Of a DNA stretch of 64,000 bases, positions 16,942 through 24,720 are shown piece after piece; the first letter of the stretch is position 1; each line of letters opens with the position of its first letter. The translations under genes were made by a program, and so were the position numbers. This DNA is from Lachnospiraceae bacterium Marseille-Q4251 (GTDB lineage: Bacteria > Bacillota > Clostridia > Lachnospirales > Lachnospiraceae), in NCBI GenBank assembly GCA_018223435.1, contig JAGTTO010000001.1, positions 868,001 to 932,000 on the forward strand, given 5' to 3'. Under the pieces are notes generated by a model. That model saw nothing but the letters and a program-made list of their open reading frames with translations, was not told the origin of the DNA and ran no database searches.

Positions 16942-18633
16942 CTAATAATCCATACCACATGCATATGATCTTTCAATCAGTGCATGGTCATTAGCCACTG
17001 CATCATAAAAGCGGAATCCACCTGAAAAGTTGTATGTTTCATATCCATTTCCTTCCAAAATACGGCTTGCAATATAACTGCGTAGCCCACTCTGGCATAT
17101 CAGGTAAACAGGCTTTCCCTTCTCAACTTCATTGATACGTTCCCTCAGTTCATCTACAGGAATGTTTTTAAATCCATTAATATGGCCCCTGCTAAATTCA
17201 CCTACTGTTCTCACATCCAGCAACACAGCATTTTTATCTTTAGAAATCTTATCCATATCTTCCAAATGCCATTGTTTTAAGGTTCCTTTTGCTATATTGT
17301 CTATCATGAATCCTGCCATATTTACAGGATCCTTTGCAGAGGAATATAGCGGTGCATATGCGAGATCCAAATCTTTCAACTGGGTTGCCTTCAGTCCTGC
17401 ATGAATTGCTGTTGCCAGCACATCAATACGTTTATCAACACCTTCATATCCAATAATCTGAGCACCAAGCAAACGATAAGTCTCTTTTTCAAAAACCACC
17501 TTCATGGTCATCACTTTTCCACCAGGATAGTAACCGGCATGACTCATAGGAGAAAGAATTACTGTATCTACATCTAACCCTGACTTTTTGGCATTGGTTT
17601 CATTGATACCTGTAGTAGCTGCTGTCATATCAAATACTTTGATAACGGAGCTTCCCTGACTGCCCAGGTAACGACTATCACCGCCACAAATATTATCAGC
17701 GATGATTCTGCCCTGTTTATTGGCTGGTCCTGCCAAAGAAATCAGCGCATCATTACCCGTAACATAATGTTTTACCTGAACTGCATCACCTGCAGCATAA
17801 ATATCCGGTACAGAGGTTTCCATTCTGTCATTCACTACAATACTTTCCTTGATGCCAAGTTCCAGACCGGCTTCTTTTGCTAATACTGTGTCTGGTGTGA
17901 CTCCGATTGCCAGAACTACCATATCAGCCTGAAGGGATGGATTATCTTTCAACATGACCTCCACTCCGTTGTCTTTTTCTTTAAATCCTTCTACTGTATA
18001 GCCCAGTACCAGTTTTATCCCATGCTTTCTCATTTCATTATGGATCATGGATGCCATATCCGGGTCAAAAGGGTTCATCAGCTGCTTAGGCCTCTGGACA
18101 ATCGTAACATCCATGCCAAGCTCCCTCAAATTTTCTGCCAGTTCCAGACCAATAAAACCGCCACCTGCCAATACAGCCGATTTTGGATGATTCTTATTTA
18201 TATATTCCTTTATCCGAAAAGTGTCTTCTACAGTACGAAGTGTAAAAAGTTTATCAATACCTACTCCGGGAAGTCTCGGCTGTGTTGGCTTTGCACCTGG
18301 AGAGAGGATCAGCTTATCATATTTTTCTTCAAATATCCCACCATTCTCTAAATTTTTCACTGAAACCGTTTTACGTTCCGGATGTATGGAGATAACTTCA
18401 TGATGAATTTTCATGTTAATACGGAAGCGTTTAAAAAAACTCTCTGGTGTCTGTAGTGTAAGTTCTTCCGGGTCTGTGATCACGTCTCCAATATAATATG
18501 GAAGTCCACAATTTGCATAGGATATGTATCCGGATCTTTCAAACACAGTAATTTCAGCATGTTCATTCAGTCTGCGTATTCTTGCTGCGGCTGTAGCTCC
18601 TCCGGCTACACCTCCTACAATTATTACCTTCAT
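16942..18633 (-). CDS. CoA-disulfide reductase-rhodanese fusion (NADH persulfide reductase type)
   Basis: A 563-residue two-domain flavoenzyme. Residues 1-445 form a CoA-disulfide/pyridine-nucleotide reductase: GGVAGGATAAARIRR for FAD, the single active Cys in SYANCGLPYYIGD near 43, a second Rossmann GGGFIGLELAENL, and YAAGDAV. Residues 460-555 are a rhodanese domain with the active Cys in CQSGLRS. In characterised relatives the rhodanese binds a persulfide and the flavin half reduces it with NADH, releasing sulfide. It ends an operon thioredoxin / rhodanese / this gene, which fits removal of sulfane sulfur. Transcription probably starts at 19,311 under the Crp-type site. Confidence 0.92.
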   Translation of the reverse strand: MKVIIVGGVAGGATAAARIRRLNEHAEITVFERSGYISYANCGLPYYIGDVITDPEELTLQTPESFFKRFRINMKIHHEVISIHPERKTVSVKNLENGGIFEEKYDKLILSPGAKPTQPRLPGVGIDKLFTLRTVEDTFRIKEYINKNHPKSAVLAGGGFIGLELAENLRELGMDVTIVQRPKQLMNPFDPDMASMIHNEMRKHGIKLVLGYTVEGFKEKDNGVEVMLKDNPSLQADMVVLAIGVTPDTVLAKEAGLELGIKESIVVNDRMETSVPDIYAAGDAVQVKHYVTGNDALISLAGPANKQGRIIADNICGGDSRYLGSQGSSVIKVFDMTAATTGINETNAKKSGLDVDTVILSPMSHAGYYPGGKVMTMKVVFEKETYRLLGAQIIGYEGVDKRIDVLATAIHAGLKATQLKDLDLAYAPLYSSAKDPVNMAGFMIDNIAKGTLKQWHLEDMDKISKDKNAVLLDVRTVGEFSRGHINGFKNIPVDELRERINEVEKGKPVYLICQSGLRSYIASRILEGNGYETYNFSGGFRFYDAVANDHALIERSYACGMDY

Positions 18634-18634
18634 C

Positions 18635-18955
18635 TTATTTTTCCACCTTTCCTGAGTAAGCTACAATGCCACCGATATTATTTACTTTAGAATATCCCAT
18701 TCGTTGCAGTATCCCAGTTGCCTGGCGGCTTCGTGAACCGGAATAACAGTATACAAACAGTGGGATATCCTTATTCTTCGCTACAGAAGCAATATTGTCA
18801 AGTTGCTGCAACGGCACATTTTTACTTTCTGGTATATGTCCTTCCTGATATTCCTGCGGTGTACGTACATCCAGCAGAACTGCATCATCAGTCCTTTTAT
18901 ATTCTTCTATGCCTTGATTAATATTCGACTGTTTAAAGAGATCAAAAAATCCCAT
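18635..18955 (-). CDS. Rhodanese-like sulfurtransferase
   Basis: A 106-residue single-domain rhodanese. It begins MGFFDLFKQ, has the CH2A-like block LLDVRTPQEYQEGHI, and the active-site loop CYSGSRSRQA around Cys-70, followed by GGIVAYSG. It carries sulfane sulfur between thiols. The ATG at 18,955 was chosen for the GGGGGG-type purine run seven bases upstream. It lies between a thioredoxin and the persulfide reductase with gaps of 1 and 12 bases, and probably supplies or receives persulfide in the same pathway. Confidence 0.9.
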   Translation of the reverse strand: MGFFDLFKQSNINQGIEEYKRTDDAVLLDVRTPQEYQEGHIPESKNVPLQQLDNIASVAKNKDIPLFVYCYSGSRSRQATGILQRMGYSKVNNIGGIVAYSGKVEK

Positions 18956-18967
18956 TAGCACACCCCC

Positions 18968-19273
18968 CTAAAGCATTTCTAAAATCGCATTCTTAGGTCT
19001 CGCCCCTGAAACCTGCTGTACAATCTTCCCATTCTTCATAACCACTAAAGTTGGAATGCTCATAATACTGAACTTATTTGCCAGTTCAGGCTCTTCATCT
19101 ACATTAATCTTTCCAACTTTAATATCTCTACGCTCACTTGCAATCTCCTCTACAATAGGTACTACCATACGGCAAGGCGCACACCAAGATGCCCAAAAAT
19201 CTAAAAGAACGGGTTTATCGGAATTCAGTACTTCGTTCTGAAAATTATTTTTATTGATATTAATAGCAGACAT
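18968..19273 (-). CDS. trx: Second thioredoxin (CAPC active site)
   Basis: A 101-residue thioredoxin with FWASWCAPCRM as redox centre, INVDEEPELANKF and the cis-proline loop SIPTLVVMKNG. The CAPC motif differs from CGPC and from the CGYC of the other copy, so the two may serve different partners. It leads the persulfide operon and has a strong GGAGG site. Its promoter has TATAAT at 19,311-19,316 and the GTGAT-N3-ATCAC palindrome 22 bases upstream. Confidence 0.93.
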   Translation of the reverse strand: MSAININKNNFQNEVLNSDKPVLLDFWASWCAPCRMVVPIVEEIASERRDIKVGKINVDEEPELANKFSIMSIPTLVVMKNGKIVQQVSGARPKNAILEML

Positions 19274-19310
19274 TTTACAGTCCTCCTTATCTTTTTCTTT
19301 TTGTAGATTT

Positions 19311-19351
19311 ATTATAGTCTTAATTTCATTTATTTTCCGTGATTACATCAC
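19311..19351 (-). promoter_or_regulatory. Persulfide-operon promoter with Crp-type operator
   Basis: TATAAT at 19,311-19,316 (minus strand) and the palindrome at 19,339-19,351 with a 22-base gap, identical to the trxA promoter. Centre near -41. Confidence 0.82.
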
Positions 19352-19365
19352 CATACCTCATTAAC

Positions 19366-20112
19366 TTAACTTCTTGCCATACCATCTACACTTAATATAA
19401 CACCTGTAATGTAACTCGCCTCATCTGAAGCAAGAAACACAAACGCATTGGCAATATCTTCTGGCTGTCCAAGACGACGCAATGGAATTCTTTCAATCAT
19501 AGGTTCGATAACTTCCTTTGGCACGGCCTTCATCATATCAGTTTCTGTAATCCCAGGTGCAACTGCATTAACACGAATACCTTTAGGTCCTAGTTCTCTT
19601 GCTAATGATACAGTCAATCCGTTTACTGCAAACTTGGATGCAGGATAAGCAAACCCACTTGGCTGTCCAGAAATACTCACCATGGAAGAAGTTGAGAGAA
19701 TGACCCCCTTGCCTCTTGCCACCATACATTCTGCAGCTACACGAGTAGTATTAAATACTCCTTTTACATTTAGATCCATGACTTTATCAAAAGTCTCCTC
19801 TGTATAATCCATAAATGAAGTGTTTTCTGAAATTCCTGCATTATTTACCAGTATATCGACACATCCATATTTTTCAATTGCCTCTTTAAAGGCCTTTCTG
19901 ACAGACTCCATGCTTGCAAGATTTGGACTAATTCCAGCAACTATTGCATTGGGATATTTTTCTTTTAATTTATCTACAGCAGTATCTGCCGATTCCTGTG
20001 AACTTGCCGCCAATACAACTGTAGCGCCTTCCTTCAAGAATTTATCAGCTGTAGCAAATCCTATGCCACGGCTTCCACCCGTAATGATTGCAACTTTATC
20101 TTTTAATCTCAT
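19366..20112 (-). CDS. Short-chain dehydrogenase/reductase (FabG/BaiA-like)
   Basis: A 248-residue NAD(P)-dependent oxidoreductase. It shows the cofactor motif TGGSRGIG near residue 12, NNAG near 90, and the catalytic Ser and Tyr-x3-Lys (GFAYPASKFA) near 140-160. The closing GVILSVDGMARS is typical. Its general look resembles FabG and the bile-acid enzymes of the BaiA type, but the substrate cannot be told from sequence. It is a single gene with its own promoter and the same Crp-type operator as the two thioredoxin operons, so it belongs to that regulon, which is unusual for a lipid or steroid enzyme. Confidence 0.88.
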   Translation of the reverse strand: MRLKDKVAIITGGSRGIGFATADKFLKEGATVVLAASSQESADTAVDKLKEKYPNAIVAGISPNLASMESVRKAFKEAIEKYGCVDILVNNAGISENTSFMDYTEETFDKVMDLNVKGVFNTTRVAAECMVARGKGVILSTSSMVSISGQPSGFAYPASKFAVNGLTVSLARELGPKGIRVNAVAPGITETDMMKAVPKEVIEPMIERIPLRRLGQPEDIANAFVFLASDEASYITGVILSVDGMARS

Positions 20113-20144
20113 TTAGACTACCTCCTTACTTAGTTTCTAGCTAC

Positions 20145-20185
20145 ATTATAAGCAAAAGGTAGATTATTTTCTGTGATATCATCAC
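20145..20185 (-). promoter_or_regulatory. SDR-gene promoter with Crp-type operator
   Basis: TATAAT at 20,145-20,150 (minus strand) and palindrome GTGAT-N3-ATCAC at 20,173-20,185 with the same 22-base gap as at 12,654 and 19,339. Confidence 0.82.
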
Positions 20186-20200
20186 AAAATATCGCAATAA

Positions 20201-20230
20201 AAAACCCTGTTGCTCACGCAACAGGGTTTT
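20201..20230. terminator. Two-way terminator after rubredoxin
   Basis: AAAACCCTGTTGC and GCAACAGGGTTTT pair around TCAC, with A and T runs on both sides. Confidence 0.85.
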
Positions 20231-20266
20231 GATTTATCCATCCGTATTTAACACAAGATTAGGCTT

Positions 20267-20425
20267 CTATTCAACTTCTGAAAACTGATCTTTTCCAACA
20301 TTACATAATGGGCATTCAAAATCTTCCGGAACATCCTCCCACTTTGTTCCTAGTGCAATACCACCTTCAGGATAACCTTCCTCTTCATCATATTCCCATC
20401 CGCAAACGTCACATACATATTTCAT
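20267..20425 (-). CDS. Rubredoxin
   Basis: A 52-residue iron carrier with the two knuckles CDVCGW and CPLCNVG that hold one Fe through four cysteines; the linker EYDEEEGYPEGGIALGTKW is standard. The ATG at 20,425 follows GGAGG. It lies next to superoxide reductase, for which rubredoxin is the usual electron donor in anaerobes. Confidence 0.95.
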   Translation of the reverse strand: MKYVCDVCGWEYDEEEGYPEGGIALGTKWEDVPEDFECPLCNVGKDQFSEVE

Positions 20426-20519
20426 TAGTTTGTTCCTCCTTATAAATATATTAATACACAGCATATATTACTGTTGTATCTGAATTATTTTGTAATCTTA
20501 GCACGAAAGTCAAGTGTTT

Positions 20520-20894
20520 TTAGCATTTCCAGAGTCCATGAAGATTGCAGTATGCGTATACTTCTTCTACATATTCTCCATCACAGAGGCAGAAATCCGC
20601 AATAGGTTCCTGTCCTGGAATTAGCTGTTTTCTATAAATACCCTGATTTGTATTTAGTGTAATCCATTCAATGAAATGATTATCAAGCATTGGATGTTTT
20701 GTTTCACCGACCACAACATGTACATGCTGTTTGTCCACTGTATATACAGGTACATGCTTCTCAACAGCAGCATCTGTCACTCCAGCTTTTAACTCATGTA
20801 TAGCCTCTCCGCAGCACATTACTGGTACGCCTTGATCCTTTACCATTTCAATAATGTTTCCACAATGATTGCATACATAATATTTTACTTCCAT
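20520..20894 (-). CDS. Desulfoferrodoxin (superoxide reductase)
   Basis: A 124-residue two-domain protein that reduces superoxide to peroxide without making oxygen. Residues 1-36 form the desulforedoxin-type Fe site (YYVCNHCGN, then MCCGE). Residues 40-124 form the SOR domain: EKHVPVY, the His-rich KQHVHVVVGETKHPM and the C-terminal CNLHGLW, which provide the four His and one Cys of the active iron. The order and length are typical of desulfoferrodoxin. Together with rubredoxin and the rubrerythrin remnant it forms an oxygen-defence cluster. Confidence 0.95.
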   Translation of the reverse strand: MEVKYYVCNHCGNIIEMVKDQGVPVMCCGEAIHELKAGVTDAAVEKHVPVYTVDKQHVHVVVGETKHPMLDNHFIEWITLNTNQGIYRKQLIPGQEPIADFCLCDGEYVEEVYAYCNLHGLWKC

Positions 20895-20920
20895 CTTTTT
20901 TATCTTCCTATGTTTAAAAT

Positions 20921-21046
20921 TTAAAATCCAATTGTTTCTATAACTTTTTTCAAAGCATCCGCCGATTTCTTAAACTTTAATGCTTCTTTACCAACTGATG
21001 CAGAACCAACAAAGCCACAGCCTATCATTACTGCTTTTTTTAATAA
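20921..21046 (-). pseudogene. L-lactate dehydrogenase remnant, core deleted
   Basis: Minus-strand reading gives LLKKAVMIGCGFVGSASVG, the start of an L-lactate dehydrogenase (Rossmann GxGxxG). It is joined directly to KEALKFKKSADALKKVIETI, its C-terminal helix, and a stop. About 280 residues of the middle are gone. AAGGAG lies upstream. The fragment is too short to be an enzyme. Confidence 0.7.
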
Positions 21047-21078
21047 TCACTTTCTTCTTTGTAATAATCTCCTTCTCT

Positions 21079-21291
21079 TTAATAGTTCTCTTCACATACT
21101 TCGAAATAACTCTGTGGATGGTTACATACTGGACATATCTCAGGTGCCTTTGTTCCTACCACAACATGTCCACAGTTACGGCATTCCCATACCTTAACTT
21201 CACTCTTTTCAAACACCTGTGCAGTTTCAATATTCTTAAGAAGTGCACGATATCTCTCTTCGTGGTGCTTCTCAATCTGTTTATTATCAAT
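21079..21291 (-). pseudogene. C-terminal rubredoxin-like part of a rubrerythrin
   Basis: The minus strand reads IDNKQIEKHHEERYRALL, then WECRNCGHVVVGTKAPEICPVCNHPQSYF and ends EENY. This is the last diiron helix and the rubredoxin domain of rubrerythrin. The N-terminal diiron domain is missing, and the fragment abuts an AT-rich palindrome (21,293-21,327) that looks like the original promoter operator, so a deletion removed the middle. Confidence 0.8.
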
Positions 21292-21292
21292 A

Positions 21293-21327
21293 AATAATAG
21301 TAGTAATTACTATTATTATAATAATCA
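21293..21327 (-). promoter_or_regulatory. Fur/PerR-like palindrome of the lost rubrerythrin gene
   Basis: AATAATAGTAATTAC-TACTATTATT is nearly a perfect palindrome. A similar one lies over the rubredoxin promoter at 24,164-24,186. PerR/Fur boxes in Firmicutes are AT-rich palindromes of this kind; the regulator is not in the window. Confidence 0.5.
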
Positions 21328-21368
21328 ATATTACTGATTACCTTTTATTTAAAATAATCATTCAATCA

Positions 21369-22115
21369 TCATTTTTTCCGTTCAAAAACATATTCTGCAT
21401 CTGATGATAAATCAGAGCAGAATGAATAGCCTAGTCTATCAAATTTCTTAATATCCTCAGGATTTTCAATTCTGTTTTCAGCCATGAACCTAACCATTTC
21501 ACCACGGGCCATCTTAGCATATGTACCTTTTGTCACCAGTTTATCTCCTGATAACTCACAAAATGTAATCGTAATGTATCTATCCTGTCGTGTCAGATAT
21601 TTTTCTATGCACTTAGAGTATTCTTTCGATGCCAGATTGATTATAATCCTGCTGTTATCAATCACTGAGCGGTATAATAAATCTCCCCAGTACTCATACA
21701 GATTTTTTGTTTCTCCTATTCCAACCTTCGCCTGCATTTCCAAACGATAAGGTGTCACACCATCCCTTGGTTTTAGCACACCATAAAATGCAGATATTAT
21801 TCTCAAATGATTTTGTACATACTCGAACTGACTGTCCTCAAACACGGATGGAGCCATATATTGAAAAGCAATTCCTTCATATGATAAGACAGCTGGGGTA
21901 AGTAAATGATAAAGATCCATGTTTTCCAATCTATTGAAGTTCTGTTCTGTAATTTTGTCATTACATTTCCAGATAGTCTTCAGTGCTTCTTTTGACTTAC
22001 TTTTCAACCAACTTTGTATCTCTGTCGTCTTTTCAATAAATTCAGGCAATCCATCCGGCGCTATGCTGTCAGTATCTGTAATCATCTTTTTAGCAGGGGA
22101 TAATATTATCTTCAT
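21369..22115 (-). CDS. yaaA: Peroxide stress protein YaaA
   Basis: A 248-residue protein of the YaaA (DUF328) family. It begins MKIILSPAKKM, as the family does, and contains FQYMAP, the conserved block FYGVLKPRDGVTPYRLEM, LYEYWGD and the late KGTYAKMARGEM. In E. coli YaaA lowers free iron and limits DNA damage during peroxide stress. It overlaps the peroxiredoxin gene by one base and is co-transcribed with it, which fits that role. Confidence 0.93.
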   Translation of the reverse strand: MKIILSPAKKMITDTDSIAPDGLPEFIEKTTEIQSWLKSKSKEALKTIWKCNDKITEQNFNRLENMDLYHLLTPAVLSYEGIAFQYMAPSVFEDSQFEYVQNHLRIISAFYGVLKPRDGVTPYRLEMQAKVGIGETKNLYEYWGDLLYRSVIDNSRIIINLASKEYSKCIEKYLTRQDRYITITFCELSGDKLVTKGTYAKMARGEMVRFMAENRIENPEDIKKFDRLGYSFCSDLSSDAEYVFERKK

Positions 22116-22570
22116 TAATCTAATTCCTTGAGCATATTTTCAGGATCATCTGCAGCCTTGACTTTATCATTTGCCTTTATAATAATCCCCTGTTCATCAA
22201 TAAGATATGTGGTTCTTACTACTCCCATAGAGACTTTGCCATAATTTTTCTTTTCTTTCCATACATCATATGCTTCAATAACTTTCCGCTCTGGATCTGC
22301 TAAAAGTGTAAATGTCAATCCATATTTTTCCTCAAATCTCTTATGAGAGGATACAGAATCCTTACTGACTCCAAGAATAACTGCTCCTTTTTCGGTAAAC
22401 TGAGGGTATCGCTCAGAAAACCCACATGCCTGTTTCGTGCATCCCGCTGTATTATCCTTGGGATAGAAATATAAAATCACTTTTTTTCCTGTATAATCCG
22501 ATAATCTATGTATTTTCCCATTTTGATCTGGCAACTCAAAATCCGGTGCCTTAACCCCTACTTCCAACAT
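22115..22570 (-). CDS. bcp: Thioredoxin-dependent thiol peroxidase (Bcp/PrxQ)
   Basis: A 151-residue atypical 2-Cys peroxiredoxin. It shows APDFELPDQNG near the start and the peroxidatic site FYPKDNTAGCTKQACGF, with peroxidatic Cys-45 and resolving Cys-50 five residues apart, then VSKDS and the conserved GVVRTTYLID. It reduces hydroperoxides with electrons from thioredoxin. A strong ribosome site (GGGAGGG) precedes the ATG. It lies in an operon with a small membrane protein upstream and yaaA downstream. Confidence 0.95.
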   Translation of the reverse strand: MLEVGVKAPDFELPDQNGKIHRLSDYTGKKVILYFYPKDNTAGCTKQACGFSERYPQFTEKGAVILGVSKDSVSSHKRFEEKYGLTFTLLADPERKVIEAYDVWKEKKNYGKVSMGVVRTTYLIDEQGIIIKANDKVKAADDPENMLKELD

Positions 22571-22573
22571 TAT

Positions 22574-22786
22574 TTATCCCTCCCTTTCTGTATCTTTCTC
22601 TTTATTCGCCTTTTTCTTCCTATTCCCGGTAATCATTTTATGACCTGTATATATCGCCATTACCATACATAACATAGAACTTAAAGCAAAGTATTTGTGA
22701 CTTGATTTTTGCTTTTTATATCCAGTGTAAAAAGTCCCAAGCATTGTGATCAATGCTCCTACTGACCAATATTTATGTGCTTTCAT
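22574..22786 (-). CDS. Small two-span membrane protein (DUF6219-like)
   Basis: A 70-residue protein with two hydrophobic segments (about residues 6-24 and 32-52) and a highly charged tail (NRKKKANKEKDTEREG). The pattern HKYWSVGALITMLGTFYTGYK and HKYFALSSMLCM resembles the family I know as DUF6219; that name is from memory. It starts with GGAGG and ends three bases before the peroxiredoxin ATG, so it is co-expressed with the peroxide-defence genes. The function is unknown. Confidence 0.65.
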   Translation of the reverse strand: MKAHKYWSVGALITMLGTFYTGYKKQKSSHKYFALSSMLCMVMAIYTGHKMITGNRKKKANKEKDTEREG

Positions 22787-22964
22787 GTAATTCCTCCATT
22801 TTTCAGTGTATTCAATTCTAATTATACGCTACCATATTCCTATGTCAATTTGATAATAGAGCATTCCTATAAATTTTTTCAAAATATCATTGTCAAAACT
22901 ATGTATTGTTATCCTTTAATTTTTCTTTGAAATAATTGACAAAAAGCTTGCTTTCAGGAGATTA

Positions 22965-23200
22965 CTATTTAATCTCTTTTCCATCTATATATAGTTGAAA
23001 TTTATCAGGATTATTGACAACATCATAGTCCTTTCCGTATTCTACAGGTCTATATTCGGCTGTCATTACCGATTCCCCGTCTTCAATATCCTCTTTCCAT
23101 AAATAGATGTTCATATCAATGCTCGTCGCATATCCTCTGTCTGTGGAGAATTTTGTCGAATGAAAAGAGACTTTACAACTTAAAATTGGATAAAAAGGAC
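22965..23200 (-). pseudogene. C-terminal remnant of an unknown protein
   Basis: The minus strand is open over about 75 codons without a start: ...KFSTDRGYATSIDMN, DGESVMTAEYRPVEYG, YDVVNNPDKFQLYIDG, then a stop at 22,965. It looks like the end of a beta-rich protein, possibly a lipoprotein. No N-terminal part is nearby. Confidence 0.4.
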
Positions 23201-23296
23201 AAAAAAAGAAGAGCTGCTTGCTCTTCCCATATAGTAGTAGTAAAATAATATGTCATGCCAGCGCAATATATTACCTAGAATATCGCTATAACAGGA

Positions 23297-23325
23297 AAGG
23301 GGCTGCATTGTGACAGCCCCTAGTT
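23297..23325 (-). terminator. Terminator after hemerythrin
   Basis: GGGGCTG and CAGCCCC pair around an 8-base loop, with CTTTCC following on the minus strand. It lies about 50 bases past the hemerythrin stop. Confidence 0.7.
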
Positions 23326-23375
23326 TACTTCATCACGTTGTCTACATTCTGAGTGAACTCGTTCCCTGGTTTATT

Positions 23376-23810
23376 TTAGCATCGGTCTGGATTTTGTTTC
23401 ATAAAGATAAATTTTGCCACAGAGCGGTCGTATGTTTTAATGTGTCCAAACAGCCAGTCGATTACATTTTTCTGTACAAGTTCACTGAACCGATCTGTTG
23501 GTCCTTCATACTCCTGAAGGTATTCATACAGTTCCTGAATTGTCTTTTTAAACTCTTCATGTTTTTCATAATGTTTTTCACGCTCTGGATAACCGGCTTT
23601 TTCCTGAAGTGCTTCTTCTTCTTTAAAATGAAAGTCAGTATACTCGTTAAGATAATCCAGAAGTTTGATCGCCTTTACCTTGCTGTCGCCATTTTGACAG
23701 GCAATTACAAAGTTCTGAATACAGTCAATCAATTCTTTGTGCTGTGTATCGATTGTTTTATTTCCTGTTACTAAATTGTCATCAAAGGTAATGTTTAAAT
23801 CGTAAGTCAT
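23376..23810 (-). CDS. Bacteriohemerythrin
   Basis: A 144-residue diiron oxygen-binding protein. The iron ligands are visible in order: DTQHKEL, DFHFKEEE, HYEKHEE and WLFGHIKTYD. Such proteins bind or sense O2 in anaerobes. The ATG at 23,810 follows GGAGG; the frame is open further upstream but without a ribosome site. It follows the rubredoxin gene by about 75 bases on the same strand and fits the oxygen-tolerance cargo. Confidence 0.93.
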   Translation of the reverse strand: MTYDLNITFDDNLVTGNKTIDTQHKELIDCIQNFVIACQNGDSKVKAIKLLDYLNEYTDFHFKEEEALQEKAGYPEREKHYEKHEEFKKTIQELYEYLQEYEGPTDRFSELVQKNVIDWLFGHIKTYDRSVAKFIFMKQNPDRC

Positions 23811-23886
23811 AATTTGACCTCCATTTCTTTTATATGTTCTCTTAGGCTCTTTTAATGTCTGGCAGTTTCGTACCTGCATTTTCTGC

Positions 23887-24051
23887 TTAGTCTTCTACAG
23901 GAACGAAAACGTCTTTTCCTAATCCGCAGATTGGGCATGTCCAGTCATCTGGAATATCCTCAAATGCAGTTTCTGGATCGATACCGGCGTCTATATCCCC
24001 TACTGCCGGATCATAAATATATCCACATGGTTCACATTCATATTTTATCAT
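23887..24051 (-). CDS. Rubredoxin (second copy)
   Basis: A 54-residue rubredoxin: [19 protein letters not shown], then [13 protein letters not shown], giving the four iron-binding cysteines. The ATG at 24,051 has AAAGGG eight bases upstream; an ATG two codons earlier lacks spacing. It has its own strong promoter (TTGACA, 17 bases, TATAAT at 24,137-24,165) with an AT-rich palindrome over the -35. Confidence 0.93.
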   Translation of the reverse strand: MIKYECEPCGYIYDPAVGDIDAGIDPETAFEDIPDDWTCPICGLGKDVFVPVED

Positions 24052-24136
24052 AGTCATTTTCCCTTTTCAATGTCGATTTATTTTTGTTACCAAGTTCCTA
24101 GCAATTTTTCTAACACTTTGTTTCTTGTATATCTGT

Positions 24137-24186
24137 ATTATACATGATAATTATTCTTTTGTCAATAATAGTAATTATTATTATTT
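24137..24186 (-). promoter_or_regulatory. Rubredoxin promoter with Fur/PerR-like box
   Basis: Minus strand: TTGACA (24,160-24,165), a 17-base spacer, TATAAT (24,137-24,142). AATAATAATTACTATTATTG lies directly upstream of and over the -35, matching the palindrome at 21,293-21,327. The rest of the gap to 24,330 shows no gene. Confidence 0.7.
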
Positions 24187-24329
24187 TTTTGCACTTAGCA
24201 TAAACTGATATTTGAATTGCACATTTACACACTGTATATATCATGGGAATAGTTGAATAAAAAAATGAACTCTATTCATTAAAGACAGAGTTGCCGGAAA
24301 TTATTTCTCTCCAACAACTTTCTTCGTCT

Positions 24330-24564
24330 TTAAGTCCTTAAAACACAATACTGTCCAATCAGATTCATCCAACTGTTATATTTATTCTTTTCACACACCT
24401 TTCGGCAAATTTCATTTTCCATCAATACACAGAACATCTTATCATAATCAAATGCCCAAACAGCACCATTCACATGGTTTTCCACTGCTTTCTGATCTAT
24501 GTTCTTTAAACGTGTGACCATTTTTTCAATTTCTCCATTTCTCAAGTTACCGATATTTTTGCAG
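24330..24564 (-). pseudogene. 3' part of a 123-residue unknown gene split by an IS21-like element
   Basis: Reading from the insertion, this part encodes CKNIGNLRNGEIEKMVTRL... and ends GQYCVLRT. The 5' part is at 28,414-28,554. Removing the insertion and one copy of the 4-base duplication (GCAG on the plus strand) restores a continuous frame of 123 residues (NFFRFIC-KNIGNLRN). The protein is probably phage- or element-derived and has no recognised domain. Confidence 0.7.
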
Positions 24565-24720
24565 TGTTAGAGTCCGCTTGAAACAGCTAGCCTAAGACCA
24601 GCAGAAACAACCAATCTGAGTCCAACAGAAAAAGCCACTCCGAGTCCAATTAGAAAAGCCATTACCATATTAATTCATGCTCTATAATGGTGTTAGCCAA
24701 TGCACCATGAAAGGAGAAAC

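Noticed and set aside
19366-20112. Calling the SDR gene a bile-acid dehydrogenase (BaiA)
   Set aside because: The similarity is the general SDR pattern; no bai genes are nearby, and the substrate cannot be read from sequence.
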